The notes under the pieces: generated by a model
The model's database searches: none
The model's input: the letters and a program-made list of their open reading frames with translations, nothing else
Told to the model about the DNA's origin: nothing
Part shown: in pieces, positions 44,765 to 53,195 of the stretch
Numbering within the stretch: position 1 is the stretch's first letter
How the letters are laid out: each line of letters begins with the position of its first letter
Assembly (NCBI RefSeq): GCF_000718255.1
Contig: NZ_JOFJ01000005.1
Location: 186,001-250,000, forward strand
Reading direction: 5' to 3'
Length of the DNA: 64,000 bases
DNA from: Spirillospora albida
Lineage (GTDB): Bacteria > Actinomycetota > Actinomycetes > Streptosporangiales > Streptosporangiaceae
Position numbers and translations under genes: made by a program

Positions 44765-47198
44765 AGCCGAGATCCTTGAGGATGGCGTTCACACGGGCGG
44801 AGGCGGCGGCGCGTTGGGCCTCTATTTCGGGGAGGGTGATCGCGTATTTGTCGGCCCACATTCGGTATCGGTCGGCGAGGGCTCGGCGGCCGATTGTGAG
44901 GCGGATGTCGATGCGTGATTGCAGGTCGGCCTTGAAGATCCGCATGACGAGGGCTTCTTCGGTTCCCTCTTGGTGGAGTGCGCGGACGCCCGCGCCCAGC
45001 TTCGTAACGAACTCTGCTTCGAGGGTGCGGATGTTCTTCTTCGCCGCCGTGAGCTGGGCCTTGAGGCGCTTGAGCTCGACCGGGTCGATCTCTTCGACGT
45101 CCTCTGCGTCTTCGTCCGGAATCGCGGTTGCGGCCTTGACCTTGGCGTCGAGTTCGGCGCGGAAGTTCTCGGCCTCCTCCAACTGCTTCAGATAGTCCGC
45201 CAGGACGTACGGGACGAGTCGATGCTCCCTGGCCTTCCGCTTCTCTGTGTTGCGACGTTGGGCGTTGAGAGTGGCTGCGGGGCTCGTGTCGTCAAATGCG
45301 CTCTTGATCGTGGTCAGCCAGTTCTGCACGACCCCACTGAACTGGTGATACGACAGCGACCTGATGTCGTATTGGACACTTCCCCACCAGGACGCGACGG
45401 CGCCGGCGAGTTGGAAGCGGCCCAGGGGGCCGAGTGGTTCGAGCTCACCGACGAACGAGTCCAGCAGCTCGGCGCGGGTGTCCATGACGCGGTGGGTCCG
45501 CGGCAGTTCCGACAGGCGCTTGCTGTGGCGGTCCCACCACTCGTCGAAGGCGTCGCGCAGCCGCTCTTCGGTGGGTGCGGCGAGTTCCGGGATGCGGTCG
45601 ATCGCGGCCTGCCAGCCCTCCGGCGGGAAGCCGTAGTAGTCCTCGTTCTTCTCGACGAACAGGTCGTGGACGTTGACGCCATAGGCGGCGAACGCCGCTT
45701 CATGCTCCTTGACCTCGGTTTTGGGGACGCCGCCGTGGATGTGGGCGCGGACGTCCTGCGGTTCCGGAGGCGGCGTGTTGTCGACGTAGCGGCGGATGTT
45801 CAGGTTGAAGTCGTTCTCCGCCAGCTCTGTCACGGGCACCACGCGGGCGAAGCCGGGGATCTCCATCTCCGGGTCGCGCTTGTACTGCCGGTAGGCGGAG
45901 ACGATCTTCTCCGCGTGCTCGGGGTCGAGGTAGTTCTGAGCGCGGCCGGACGTGAACTCTCGGTCGGCGTTGATGAACAGCACGGTGCCGCGATGGGTGG
46001 GCGGGCGTTGCTCCGTCCCGCGCAGGACCAGGATGCAGGCGGGGATGCCCGTCCCGTAGAAGAGGTTCGGGGCGAGGCCGATGACGGCCTCGAGGCGGTC
46101 GGCTTCGATGACCGCCTGACGAATGTCGCGTTCCTTGCCACCCCGGAACAGGACGCCGTGCGGCATGACGGTCGCGGCGATGCCGTCCGGGCGCAGGACG
46201 GCCAGCACGTGCTGCGCGAACATCAGGTCGGCCTTCTTGCCCGTGTCGGGCGTCCAGCCGTACTCGAACCGCTCCCGCTCCTTGGTGATGGCCTGGGCGT
46301 CGTAGTTCAGCGAGAACGGCGGGTTCGTGAGGACGCGGTCGAACGACATGAGGGTGTCGTCCTCTTCGTAGTGCATCGGCTCGACGAGGGTGTCCTCGTT
46401 GTGCAGCTCGGCGTCGACGATGCCGTGCAGGATCATGTTCATCTTCGACATGGCCCAGGTGCCGCCGTTGGCCTCCTGCCCGTACAGGGCGAGGTCATCG
46501 TCCCCACGCTCGGCGATGTACTCCTTCGCCATGATGAGCATGCCGCCGGAACCCGCACACGGGTCGTAGACGCGCATGCCGGCCTGCGGGTCGACGAGGC
46601 GGACCATCATGCGGACGACGGCGCGGGGCGTGTAGAACTCGCCGCCTTTCTTGCCCGCGCTGTCGGCGAACTCGCCGATCAGGTACTCGTAGGCGGCGCC
46701 GAGGAGGTCGGGGAACTCGAAGTCGTCGTTGCGGAGCCGGTACCGGCCGAAGTGCTTGATCAGCTCCTGGAGCCGTTTGTCGGGCAGCGACGTCTTGCCC
46801 GCCTTGCGGTTGAAGTCGATGTGCTGGACGACGTCGTCCAGCGCGGGCGAGTTCGCCTCTTCGAGGGCGCCCAGGGCGCGGTTCAGCAGGTCGCCGACAC
46901 CGCTCTTCCGCGACTCGTCGACGATGTACCGCCAGCGGGCCTCGAGAGGGACATAGAAGTCGCCGACCTGGTAGAAGATCGGGTTGTCGGCGAGGGTCTC
47001 GGCGGCCGACCGGGCCTTGCCCGCCGCCATCTGCTCGGCGATCACGCGTTCCCGGAGCACCTCGAACTGGTCCGAGCAGCGCTTCAGGAACAGCATCCCG
47101 AAGATGTACTCCTTGAACTCCGAGGCGTCCATCTTGCCACGGAGGATGTCCGCCGCCGCGAACAGATGCGTCTCCAGCTGCGGCAACGTCAGCGTCAT
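44757..47198 (-). CDS. hsdM: Type I restriction-modification, DNA methyltransferase subunit
   Basis: N6-adenine methyltransferase subunit, 813 residues. An N-terminal helical domain with FKEYIFGMLFLKRCSDQFE is followed by the catalytic core: AdoMet motif YDPCAGSGGM at 211-220 and NPPF at 292-295. A ~300-residue C-terminal extension (EDYYGFPPEGWQAAIDRIPE onwards) ends in a long coiled coil, making it longer than the classical ~500-residue HsdM but typical of one actinobacterial subgroup. It is the promoter-proximal gene of hsdM-hsdS. The IS605-type element ends about 130 bases upstream, so native upstream control may be disturbed. Confidence 0.95.
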   Translation of the reverse strand: MTLTLPQLETHLFAAADILRGKMDASEFKEYIFGMLFLKRCSDQFEVLRERVIAEQMAAGKARSAAETLADNPIFYQVGDFYVPLEARWRYIVDESRKSGVGDLLNRALGALEEANSPALDDVVQHIDFNRKAGKTSLPDKRLQELIKHFGRYRLRNDDFEFPDLLGAAYEYLIGEFADSAGKKGGEFYTPRAVVRMMVRLVDPQAGMRVYDPCAGSGGMLIMAKEYIAERGDDDLALYGQEANGGTWAMSKMNMILHGIVDAELHNEDTLVEPMHYEEDDTLMSFDRVLTNPPFSLNYDAQAITKERERFEYGWTPDTGKKADLMFAQHVLAVLRPDGIAATVMPHGVLFRGGKERDIRQAVIEADRLEAVIGLAPNLFYGTGIPACILVLRGTEQRPPTHRGTVLFINADREFTSGRAQNYLDPEHAEKIVSAYRQYKRDPEMEIPGFARVVPVTELAENDFNLNIRRYVDNTPPPEPQDVRAHIHGGVPKTEVKEHEAAFAAYGVNVHDLFVEKNEDYYGFPPEGWQAAIDRIPELAAPTEERLRDAFDEWWDRHSKRLSELPRTHRVMDTRAELLDSFVGELEPLGPLGRFQLAGAVASWWGSVQYDIRSLSYHQFSGVVQNWLTTIKSAFDDTSPAATLNAQRRNTEKRKAREHRLVPYVLADYLKQLEEAENFRAELDAKVKAATAIPDEDAEDVEEIDPVELKRLKAQLTAAKKNIRTLEAEFVTKLGAGVRALHQEGTEEALVMRIFKADLQSRIDIRLTIGRRALADRYRMWADKYAITLPEIEAQRAAASARVNAILKDLGYA

Positions 47199-47220
47199 GC
47201 CTTAGACCCCTCCCCGATGA

Positions 47221-48552
47221 TCAGCTAAAGCACGGTAGTGGATCCGGGGGCGCGTTCGCATAACGATGCCCGAGAGTTGCATGAGACTTCGCGAACACCC
47301 TGCACTGGAAAGATCTTGACCGTACGTTGGCATCCTCCCCGTCACGAGGAGCGGGGATTCCCTTGGTCGCCCTCGGGTGTTCCTGTTTCACTGCCGACCG
47401 CCCCGTCCGGGAGGAGTCCCGTTGAGGTCTTACACCGGCTCCGCAGGCCGTCACCGCCAGCCCGGCGGCCAGAATGTTGCGCGCCGCGTTGACATCACGG
47501 TCGTGAACCGCCCCGCAGGGACAAGTCCACAAACGAACGTTCAGCGGCATCCTTTTAGCGACCGCACCGCAGGCCGAGCAGGTCTTGGACGAGGGGAACC
47601 AGCGGTCGACCACCACCAGCTCCCGGCCGTACCAGTCGGCCTTGTACTCCAGCATGTTCCGCAGCTCGCGCCAGCCCGCGTCGCTGATCGCACGGGCCAG
47701 CGAACGGTTCTTCACCATGTTGCGCACCGACAGGTCCTCGATCACGAGCGTTTGGTTCTCACGCACGAGCCTCGTGGACAGTTTGTGCAGGGTGTCCCGG
47801 CGCCGGTCGGCGATCCGCGCGTGGATGCGGGCCACCTTGAGCCGGGCCTTGGCCCGGTTCGCCGACCCCTTGTCCTTACGGGCCAGCTCACGCTGGGCGC
47901 GGGCGAGCCGGTCCCGGTCGGCGCACTCATGCCGGGGATTGGTGGCCTTCTCCCCGCTCGACAGCGTCACCAGATGGTGCAGGCCGGCATCGATACCCAT
48001 GGCGTGCCCGGTGGCCGGGAGGGGCGTGATTGTGTCCTGGCAGAGCAGGGACACCCACCAGCGGCCGGCCGCATCGCGCGACACGGTCACCGTCGAGGGT
48101 GCCTGCCCGTCGGGCAGCGGCCGGGACCAGATGATCTTCAGTGGCTCGGTCATCTTGGCCAGAGTGAGCCGACCGTCGGTCCAGCGGAACGCCGACTGGG
48201 TGAACTCGGCCGAGGCCCGGGACTTGTGCTTGGACTTGAACCGCGGGTAGCCGGCGCGCTTGTCGAAGAACGCGGTGAACGCGCCCTGCAGATGCCGCAG
48301 CGCCTGCTGCAGCGGCACGCACGACACCTCGTTGAGGAAGGCCAGCTCCTCGGTCTTCTTCCAGCCGGTCAGCATCGCGCTGGTGGCGTTGTAGTTCACC
48401 CGCTCCTGCCGCTGGTGCCAGGCCGTGGTGCGGGCTTCCAGGGCCAGGTTGTAGACCTTGCGCACACACCCGAACGTCCGATTCAGCAGATCCGCCTGCT
48501 CCGGCGTCGGATAGAAGCGGAACTTGAACGCCCGCTGCACACACCTGGTCAC
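47221..48552 (-). CDS. tnpB: IS200/IS605-family RNA-guided nuclease TnpB
   Basis: Transposon-encoded RNA-guided nuclease, 443 residues. N-terminal OrfB helix-turn-helix region (KFRFYPTPEQADLLNRTFG) and RuvC-like core with all three acidic residues: D188 in MGIDAGL, E272 in VIEDLS, D353 in HDRDVNAARNI. The zinc ribbon is CSACG...CPCG. The nuclease therefore looks intact. The reading frame runs past the element's right-end hairpin (47337-47356), so the last ~35 residues are encoded by flanking DNA. GTG 48552 is the likely start; open frame upstream only shadows the helicase gene. No tnpA is present. Confidence 0.93.
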   Translation of the reverse strand: MTRCVQRAFKFRFYPTPEQADLLNRTFGCVRKVYNLALEARTTAWHQRQERVNYNATSAMLTGWKKTEELAFLNEVSCVPLQQALRHLQGAFTAFFDKRAGYPRFKSKHKSRASAEFTQSAFRWTDGRLTLAKMTEPLKIIWSRPLPDGQAPSTVTVSRDAAGRWWVSLLCQDTITPLPATGHAMGIDAGLHHLVTLSSGEKATNPRHECADRDRLARAQRELARKDKGSANRAKARLKVARIHARIADRRRDTLHKLSTRLVRENQTLVIEDLSVRNMVKNRSLARAISDAGWRELRNMLEYKADWYGRELVVVDRWFPSSKTCSACGAVAKRMPLNVRLWTCPCGAVHDRDVNAARNILAAGLAVTACGAGVRPQRDSSRTGRSAVKQEHPRATKGIPAPRDGEDANVRSRSFQCRVFAKSHATLGHRYANAPPDPLPCFS

Positions 48553-48700
48553 GGACCGCAAACTAGCACACCTGTTCGAGCCGGGTCTGCGTGTTCCGAA
48601 TTTCCCCGCCGCCCCGCCCCGCGCGGCCCACCGGCCATCCCTGACCCGCCCCGCAAGAACTCTGTTTCCTCCCCAGCCTGAAGGCAGGGGTACCAGAAGT
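47325..48700 (-). mobile_element. IS605-type element carrying only tnpB
   Basis: Bounded by imperfect subterminal hairpins instead of inverted repeats, as in this family. Near the left end CCCC-A-GCC/GGC-A-GGGG lies at 48671-48690; near the right end CCCCG/CGGGG lies at 47337-47356. Both lie next to tnpB on the expected sides. With no TnpA transposase it is non-autonomous. Exact ends are uncertain to a few tens of bases because no empty site is available. Confidence 0.7.
47330..47480 (-). ncRNA. Predicted omega RNA of TnpB
   Basis: In IS605 elements the TnpB guide RNA derives from the 3' end of tnpB through the right-end hairpin, with the guide read from flanking DNA. The same arrangement (end of tnpB coding sequence plus hairpin 47337-47356) is present. 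The guide would be the first ~16-20 bases below about 47325 on the minus strand, in the hsdM upstream region. Boundaries are inferred. Confidence 0.4.
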
Positions 48701-48742
48701 AATCTGATGACCCGACGTCTAGTCTCCACGGGGAGGGTCGCC

Positions 48743-50842
48743 GTGCCGCAGCTCGCGATCGCGAAGGACTTCCTCGACGAGCACGCGCGGCTGGAGAAAC
48801 GCGTCCAGAAGGCGGTGGCGGCGGCCATCACCAAGTTCGCCGAGCACACCCACGCGGGCGCCCACCTGGAGAAGCTGCGGAACGCGCGGGACCCGCGCAT
48901 CAGGACGATCCGCATCGACCGGTTCTGGCGCGGCGTCGTCCTGGCCCCGGAGTCCGGCGACCTGTACTGCCTGCTGCGGGTTCTCCCCCACGATGAGGCG
49001 ATCGCGTGGGCGACGAGCCGCAAGTTCACCGTCAACCAGGTGATGGGCGTGCTGGAGGTCCGGGACGAAGCGGCGCTCGAGCCGATGGAACGCGCCCTGG
49101 AGTCCGCCGCCGAGCAGACGCCGAAGCGGCTGTTCGGACACGTCGGTGACCGCGAACTCAAGGCCCTCGGGATCGACGAGGAGATCCTCCCGATCGTCCG
49201 GCTGCTGACCCGGGAGGCGCACCTCGACGCGCTCCAGCACATGCTGCCGCCGCTCCAGTACGACGTGCTCGTCGCGCTCGCCGCCGGCTTGACCGTCGAG
49301 CAGACCTGGGACGAGATCAGCAAGAACCTCGTCGACCAGGAGCGTCCGTCCGCGGTCGAGCCCGACGACCTCGCCGCCGCGATCAGCCGCACCCCGAACC
49401 AGGTCGCGCTGGTCGACGGCCCCGAGGAACTCGCCAAGATCCTCCAGCCGCCGTTCATGCTGTGGCGGATCTTCCTGCACCCGATGCAGCGCCGGATCGC
49501 CTACCGCGACTCCTACCCGGGATCGATCATGGTGACGGGCGGGGCCGGGACGGGCAAGACGGTGACGGCGGTGCACCGGGCGGCCCATCTCGCCCGGCGC
49601 TACGCGGATTCGGACGGCCCGCCGCCGATCCTCATGACCACGTCCATGACGCTGCTCACCGCCGAACTCGGTCGGCAGCTCGACCAGCTGATCGACGATC
49701 CCGCCGTCCGGCCTCGGGTCGAGGTCACCAACATCGACCGGGTGGCGTCCCGGATCGTCCGGGAACGGATCGGACGGCAGCCCGACGTCCTGAACAAGCG
49801 CGACCTCGTCGGGCTCGCCGACACGATCGGCACCTCCCGTGGCGGCCGCTTCCTCGTGGACGAATGGGAGCAGGTGCTCCTGGCCCAGGACATCCGAGAT
49901 CTGGACGGCTATCTGAAGGCCAGGCGCAAGGGGCGGCATCAGGTGCTGCCACCCGCGGAACGGCCGAACGTGTGGGCCGCACTGGAGCAGCTGCGGGAAC
50001 GGCTGGCCGCTGCCGGGCAATGGTCGTTTCTGCAGATCGCGGACGATGCCGCGCGGTACCTCGCAGAGGACGCCGGGCATCCCTACCGGCACATCATCGT
50101 GGACGAGGCGCAGGACCTCCACCCGGTCCACTGGCGGCTGCTGCGCGCCGCCGTCCCCAAAGGCCCCGACGACCTGTTCGTCGTCGGCGACCCTCACCAG
50201 CGGGTCTGGCAGCACCGCGTGTCGATGCGCAGCACCGGCGTGAACATCACCGGCGGCCGGACCCGCCGCCTCACCATGAGCTACCGCACCACCCAGGAGA
50301 TCCTCACCTGGGCGGTGCGGCTGCTCGGCCTCGCGCCCGCCGACGAGCTCGACGGGTGGCCCGACAGCCTGGACGGCTACGAGTCCCCGATGCACGGGCG
50401 GCGCCCCCTCGTCCGGCGGTTCCCGACGGAGGACGCCGAATGCGAGGCGGTGACGGAGCAGGTCCGCGCATGGATCTCCGACGGTGTCGAACCGGGCGCC
50501 ATCGCCGTCGCCGCCCGCGAGAACAGGCTGGCAGACCGCGTCGCCGACCATCTGCACCGGGCCGGGATCGAGACCACCAAGGCCGGCGCACACGACGCCG
50601 GAGTCCGCGTCGGCTCCATGCACGCGATGAAGGGCCTTGAGTTCCAGTGCGTCGCGGTCGTCGGCGTCCGCGCCGGCCTGGTGCCGCACCCCCGGGAGAT
50701 CGTCGCCGAGGACGTCGACCCCGCCGCGCACCGCGAGAGCCTCCAGCGCGAACGGTGCGTCCTGTACGTCGCGTGCACCCGCGCCCGTGACCGGCTGCAC
50801 GTGTCCTATCACGGTGCCCCCAGCCCCTTCCTGCCGCGCTGA
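48743..50842 (+). CDS. UvrD/PcrA-like helicase with RelE/ParE-like N-terminal domain
   Basis: A 699-residue SF1 helicase-like protein. Walker A is GGAGTGKT (266-273), Walker B DEAQD (454-458), with later motifs FVVGDPHQRVWQHR, SYRTTQEI and the C-terminal HAMKGLEFQCVAVVG and YVACTRARDRL. The first ~110 residues are unrelated to helicases and look like a RelE/ParE toxin fold: long helix KRVQKAVAAAITKF, KLRNARDPRIRTIRIDRFWRG, and the strand-turn LYCLLRVLPHDEAIAWA. GTG 48743 follows GGGAGG by six bases. An OLD-family nuclease gene starts 20 bases downstream, so the two act together as a Gabija-like pair. Confidence 0.88.
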   Translation: MPQLAIAKDFLDEHARLEKRVQKAVAAAITKFAEHTHAGAHLEKLRNARDPRIRTIRIDRFWRGVVLAPESGDLYCLLRVLPHDEAIAWATSRKFTVNQVMGVLEVRDEAALEPMERALESAAEQTPKRLFGHVGDRELKALGIDEEILPIVRLLTREAHLDALQHMLPPLQYDVLVALAAGLTVEQTWDEISKNLVDQERPSAVEPDDLAAAISRTPNQVALVDGPEELAKILQPPFMLWRIFLHPMQRRIAYRDSYPGSIMVTGGAGTGKTVTAVHRAAHLARRYADSDGPPPILMTTSMTLLTAELGRQLDQLIDDPAVRPRVEVTNIDRVASRIVRERIGRQPDVLNKRDLVGLADTIGTSRGGRFLVDEWEQVLLAQDIRDLDGYLKARRKGRHQVLPPAERPNVWAALEQLRERLAAAGQWSFLQIADDAARYLAEDAGHPYRHIIVDEAQDLHPVHWRLLRAAVPKGPDDLFVVGDPHQRVWQHRVSMRSTGVNITGGRTRRLTMSYRTTQEILTWAVRLLGLAPADELDGWPDSLDGYESPMHGRRPLVRRFPTEDAECEAVTEQVRAWISDGVEPGAIAVAARENRLADRVADHLHRAGIETTKAGAHDAGVRVGSMHAMKGLEFQCVAVVGVRAGLVPHPREIVAEDVDPAAHRESLQRERCVLYVACTRARDRLHVSYHGAPSPFLPR

Positions 50843-50862
50843 CCCGACCGAGGAGACCCCAG

Positions 50863-52701
50863 ATGCGCCCCCTGCAGGTGACCGTGCGGAACGTCCGCGG
50901 CGCCCGGGACGTCCGGCTCAACCTCCGGCCGTTCAGCGCGCTGGTCGGCCCCAACAACGCGGGCAAGACGACGCTGCTCGACGCCGTCCGGCTCTTCTAC
51001 GGATCGCTCGCCTGGGATCCCGTGCGCGACCGGCCCTGGGACGTGCCCGCCGACGAGCCGTCCTGGATCGAGATCGTGTACGAGATGTCGCAGGACGAGG
51101 CGGCGGCGTTCTTCTTCCCGCAGGTCGACCCGAGCGATGTCGACGTGGCCGAGGGTGTGACCGGGCTCGGCCTGCTCGACAACGGGACCCTGCGGATCCG
51201 GCGGTACTTCACCGGCAACCATCCGGGCGAGTACCGCTACGTCTCCCCCGGCGGCGACGAGGAGGCCACCGGCTGGGACGACGCGACCGGAAGCCTCGGC
51301 GTGTGCGTCTACGTGCCGACGCTGGCACAGCTCCGCGACCAGACGTCCGTGGCGACCGACTCGCCGCTGCGGGAAGTGCTGTTGCTGGCGTTCTCCCAGT
51401 CCAAGATCGACGGCCTGCTGATGGGGGTCCGGGGCGCGCTGAGCGTGCTTCAGACCGCCCTGTCCGACGGGCCCATCGCCGACTTGGAGAACGAACTGGA
51501 CGAGGCGCTGCACCCATGGGGACTGTCCGCCGAGGTCGGCGTCGGCACGCTGTCCGCCGACTTCATCGTCCAGAACCTGATCGAGCTGCAGGTCAAGCAG
51601 GAGGGCACCCGGCGCGCGATGGAGGCGCAGGGGTCGGGGGTCCAGCGGGCCCTGGTCGCCGCGCTCATCCAGGCCGCGGCGCGGGTGCGCGCGAAAGCCG
51701 AGGAGAACGACTTCCGCTGGGTGCTGTTCGAGGAACCCGAGGCGTTCCTGCACCCCGCGCAGGTGACACGGCTCGCCCAGGACCTGCGAAGGCTCACCGA
51801 GTCCGGAAACGCCACCGTCACCATCACCACCCACGACCCGACGACGCTCGCGGCGTCCGAGACCTCGCCGGAGGGGATCACGCGCGTCCAGCGGCGCGGC
51901 AGCGCGGTCGAGGCGGTCTCCCCGGAACCCGAAACGGTACGGCAGGCGCTCGACGACATCCATGTGCGTTCGGCGTACATCGGCTCCTCGAGCGGCTGCT
52001 TCCAAAAGGTTCCGGCGCCGCGTCCCGAGGAGCAGCGGCGTCGCCGCGTCCTGTACGACCTCGACGCGCGCCGCGCCGCCGCGTTCTTCGCCGACCGCGT
52101 CATCATCGTCGAGGGGTTCAGCGACGTGGTGTTCTTCGAGTGGCTCGAACGGCAGGGGTACATGGCGGCGGTCGGTCCCAACGTCGGATTCCTCGACGCC
52201 GGCGGCAAATTCGACCTGCACCGTGCCGCGCGGACGCTGTCGCTGTTCGGTATCCCGCACGTCGTCGTCTGGGATGAGGACGCCGCCATGGCGGTGCAGG
52301 GAACCGACGGGTATCGGACGAAGCACTGCCGGGACAGCGCCGTCATGGAGACGCTGTGCGCCGCGGCCCACGATCCCGGCTCCGCGTTCGCCGGCGCCGT
52401 CCGGCTGCCAGGGACGATCGAACGGTGGCTCGGCATCAAGGAAGAGGGCGTCGGGGCGTGGAAGGCGGCGAACGTCGGCGGAGCGCTCGCGTCCAGCGGT
52501 CCGGGCGCCCCGGCGCTCCGGCGAGCCGAAGCGCTCGTCGAGCTCATCCGTGACCTGTTCGACGGTGCCGATCCTGATGAGCATCGCAAGAAGCCCGAGT
52601 TCGACCAGGCCATGATCCGGCTCGACCTGCCCGAACCGTCCCGCGACCTCGCCGCCTTTCCTCCCCAGCCACGGTGCGTGTGCCTGGGGGCGGCGAGGTA
52701 G
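50863..52701 (+). CDS. OLD-family ATPase-TOPRIM nuclease (GajA-like)
   Basis: A 612-residue OLD (overcoming lysogenization defect) protein. The ABC-type ATPase half has Walker A GPNNAGKTT (29-37), a signature-like AQGSGVQRAL and Walker B VLFEEPEAFLHP, followed by ITTHDPTTLA. The C-terminal TOPRIM nuclease has Glu417 in VIIVEGFSD and the Asp pair D471/D473 in VVWDEDA. Class 2 OLD nucleases are encoded next to a UvrD-like helicase, as here, and the Gabija pair GajA/GajB is the best-known case of anti-phage defence. The helicase gene is upstream rather than downstream, so I do not call it gajA outright. Confidence 0.87.
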   Translation: MRPLQVTVRNVRGARDVRLNLRPFSALVGPNNAGKTTLLDAVRLFYGSLAWDPVRDRPWDVPADEPSWIEIVYEMSQDEAAAFFFPQVDPSDVDVAEGVTGLGLLDNGTLRIRRYFTGNHPGEYRYVSPGGDEEATGWDDATGSLGVCVYVPTLAQLRDQTSVATDSPLREVLLLAFSQSKIDGLLMGVRGALSVLQTALSDGPIADLENELDEALHPWGLSAEVGVGTLSADFIVQNLIELQVKQEGTRRAMEAQGSGVQRALVAALIQAAARVRAKAEENDFRWVLFEEPEAFLHPAQVTRLAQDLRRLTESGNATVTITTHDPTTLAASETSPEGITRVQRRGSAVEAVSPEPETVRQALDDIHVRSAYIGSSSGCFQKVPAPRPEEQRRRRVLYDLDARRAAAFFADRVIIVEGFSDVVFFEWLERQGYMAAVGPNVGFLDAGGKFDLHRAARTLSLFGIPHVVVWDEDAAMAVQGTDGYRTKHCRDSAVMETLCAAAHDPGSAFAGAVRLPGTIERWLGIKEEGVGAWKAANVGGALASSGPGAPALRRAEALVELIRDLFDGADPDEHRKKPEFDQAMIRLDLPEPSRDLAAFPPQPRCVCLGAAR

Positions 52702-52716
52702 CGCGGTTGGACCCGG

Positions 52717-53124
52717 TCAGTTCTGGGTGGGGTGGTCGAGGACTCGTTCCACCAGGGCGGTGTCGCAGTACTCGATCACTTCGGTGAGCCGGCCCTCGGC
52801 GACCCGGTAGATGAAGCAGTAGTTCTGGTCGTAGCGGTCGCCGCGGTGGGTGACGGCGTCCGCTCTGGCCTGGACGATGACGCGGTCGCCCTCGGCGAGG
52901 ATGTGGTGCGCCTCGCTGCGGTACTCGGCGAACTGCGCCATCAGCGGGCGCAGCAGCCCTTCCAGGACGGTCTTCTTCGGTTCCCAGGTCCCGGCCCATG
53001 ACCAGTTCCCCGGAAAGACCCATCGGAAGTCGTCGGCCATCGCGTCGCCCATGGGGCGGGTGTTGCCGCGCGCCATTTCCTCGAAGATCCCGCGAAGCAG
53101 CTTCTTGTTCGCCTCAGCACTCAT
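52717..53124 (-). CDS. SnoaL/NTF2-like protein
   Basis: A 135-residue cone-fold protein of the NTF2/SnoaL superfamily: KLLRGIFEEMARGNTRPMGD at the start, WVFPGNW, VIVQARADAVTHRGDRYDQ and FIYRVAEGRLTEVIEYCDT. Family members are polyketide cyclases, ketosteroid isomerases or small-ligand binders; catalytic residues cannot be assigned. ATG 53124 is set by the family start just after it. Divergent from the LysR gene at 53196, and so its likely target. It converges on the OLD gene with a 15-base gap. Confidence 0.83.
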   Translation of the reverse strand: MSAEANKKLLRGIFEEMARGNTRPMGDAMADDFRWVFPGNWSWAGTWEPKKTVLEGLLRPLMAQFAEYRSEAHHILAEGDRVIVQARADAVTHRGDRYDQNYCFIYRVAEGRLTEVIEYCDTALVERVLDHPTQN

Positions 53125-53148
53125 GGAAGGGAGGCTAGGCGCGGGTTT

Positions 53149-53185
53149 GATATTCCACAATCAACTATCTTTCATATGTGGTATC
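53149..53185. promoter_or_regulatory. Interrupted palindrome between SnoaL and LysR genes
   Basis: Arms GATA..CCACA (53149-53159) and TGTGG.TATC (53177-53185) mirror each other in the AT-rich divergent region. This is the normal place for a LysR-type regulatory binding site. Confidence 0.5.
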
Positions 53186-53195
53186 ACTTCTGCGC

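Noticed and set aside
48553..49458. N-terminal extension of tnpB by ~300 codons
   Set aside because: It runs antisense through the helicase gene and has no similarity to TnpB; the family start is at about 48552.
48743..52701. Plain Gabija (gajA-gajB) annotation
   Set aside because: Gene order is reversed and the helicase carries an extra RelE/ParE-like N-terminal domain, so I describe it as Gabija-like.
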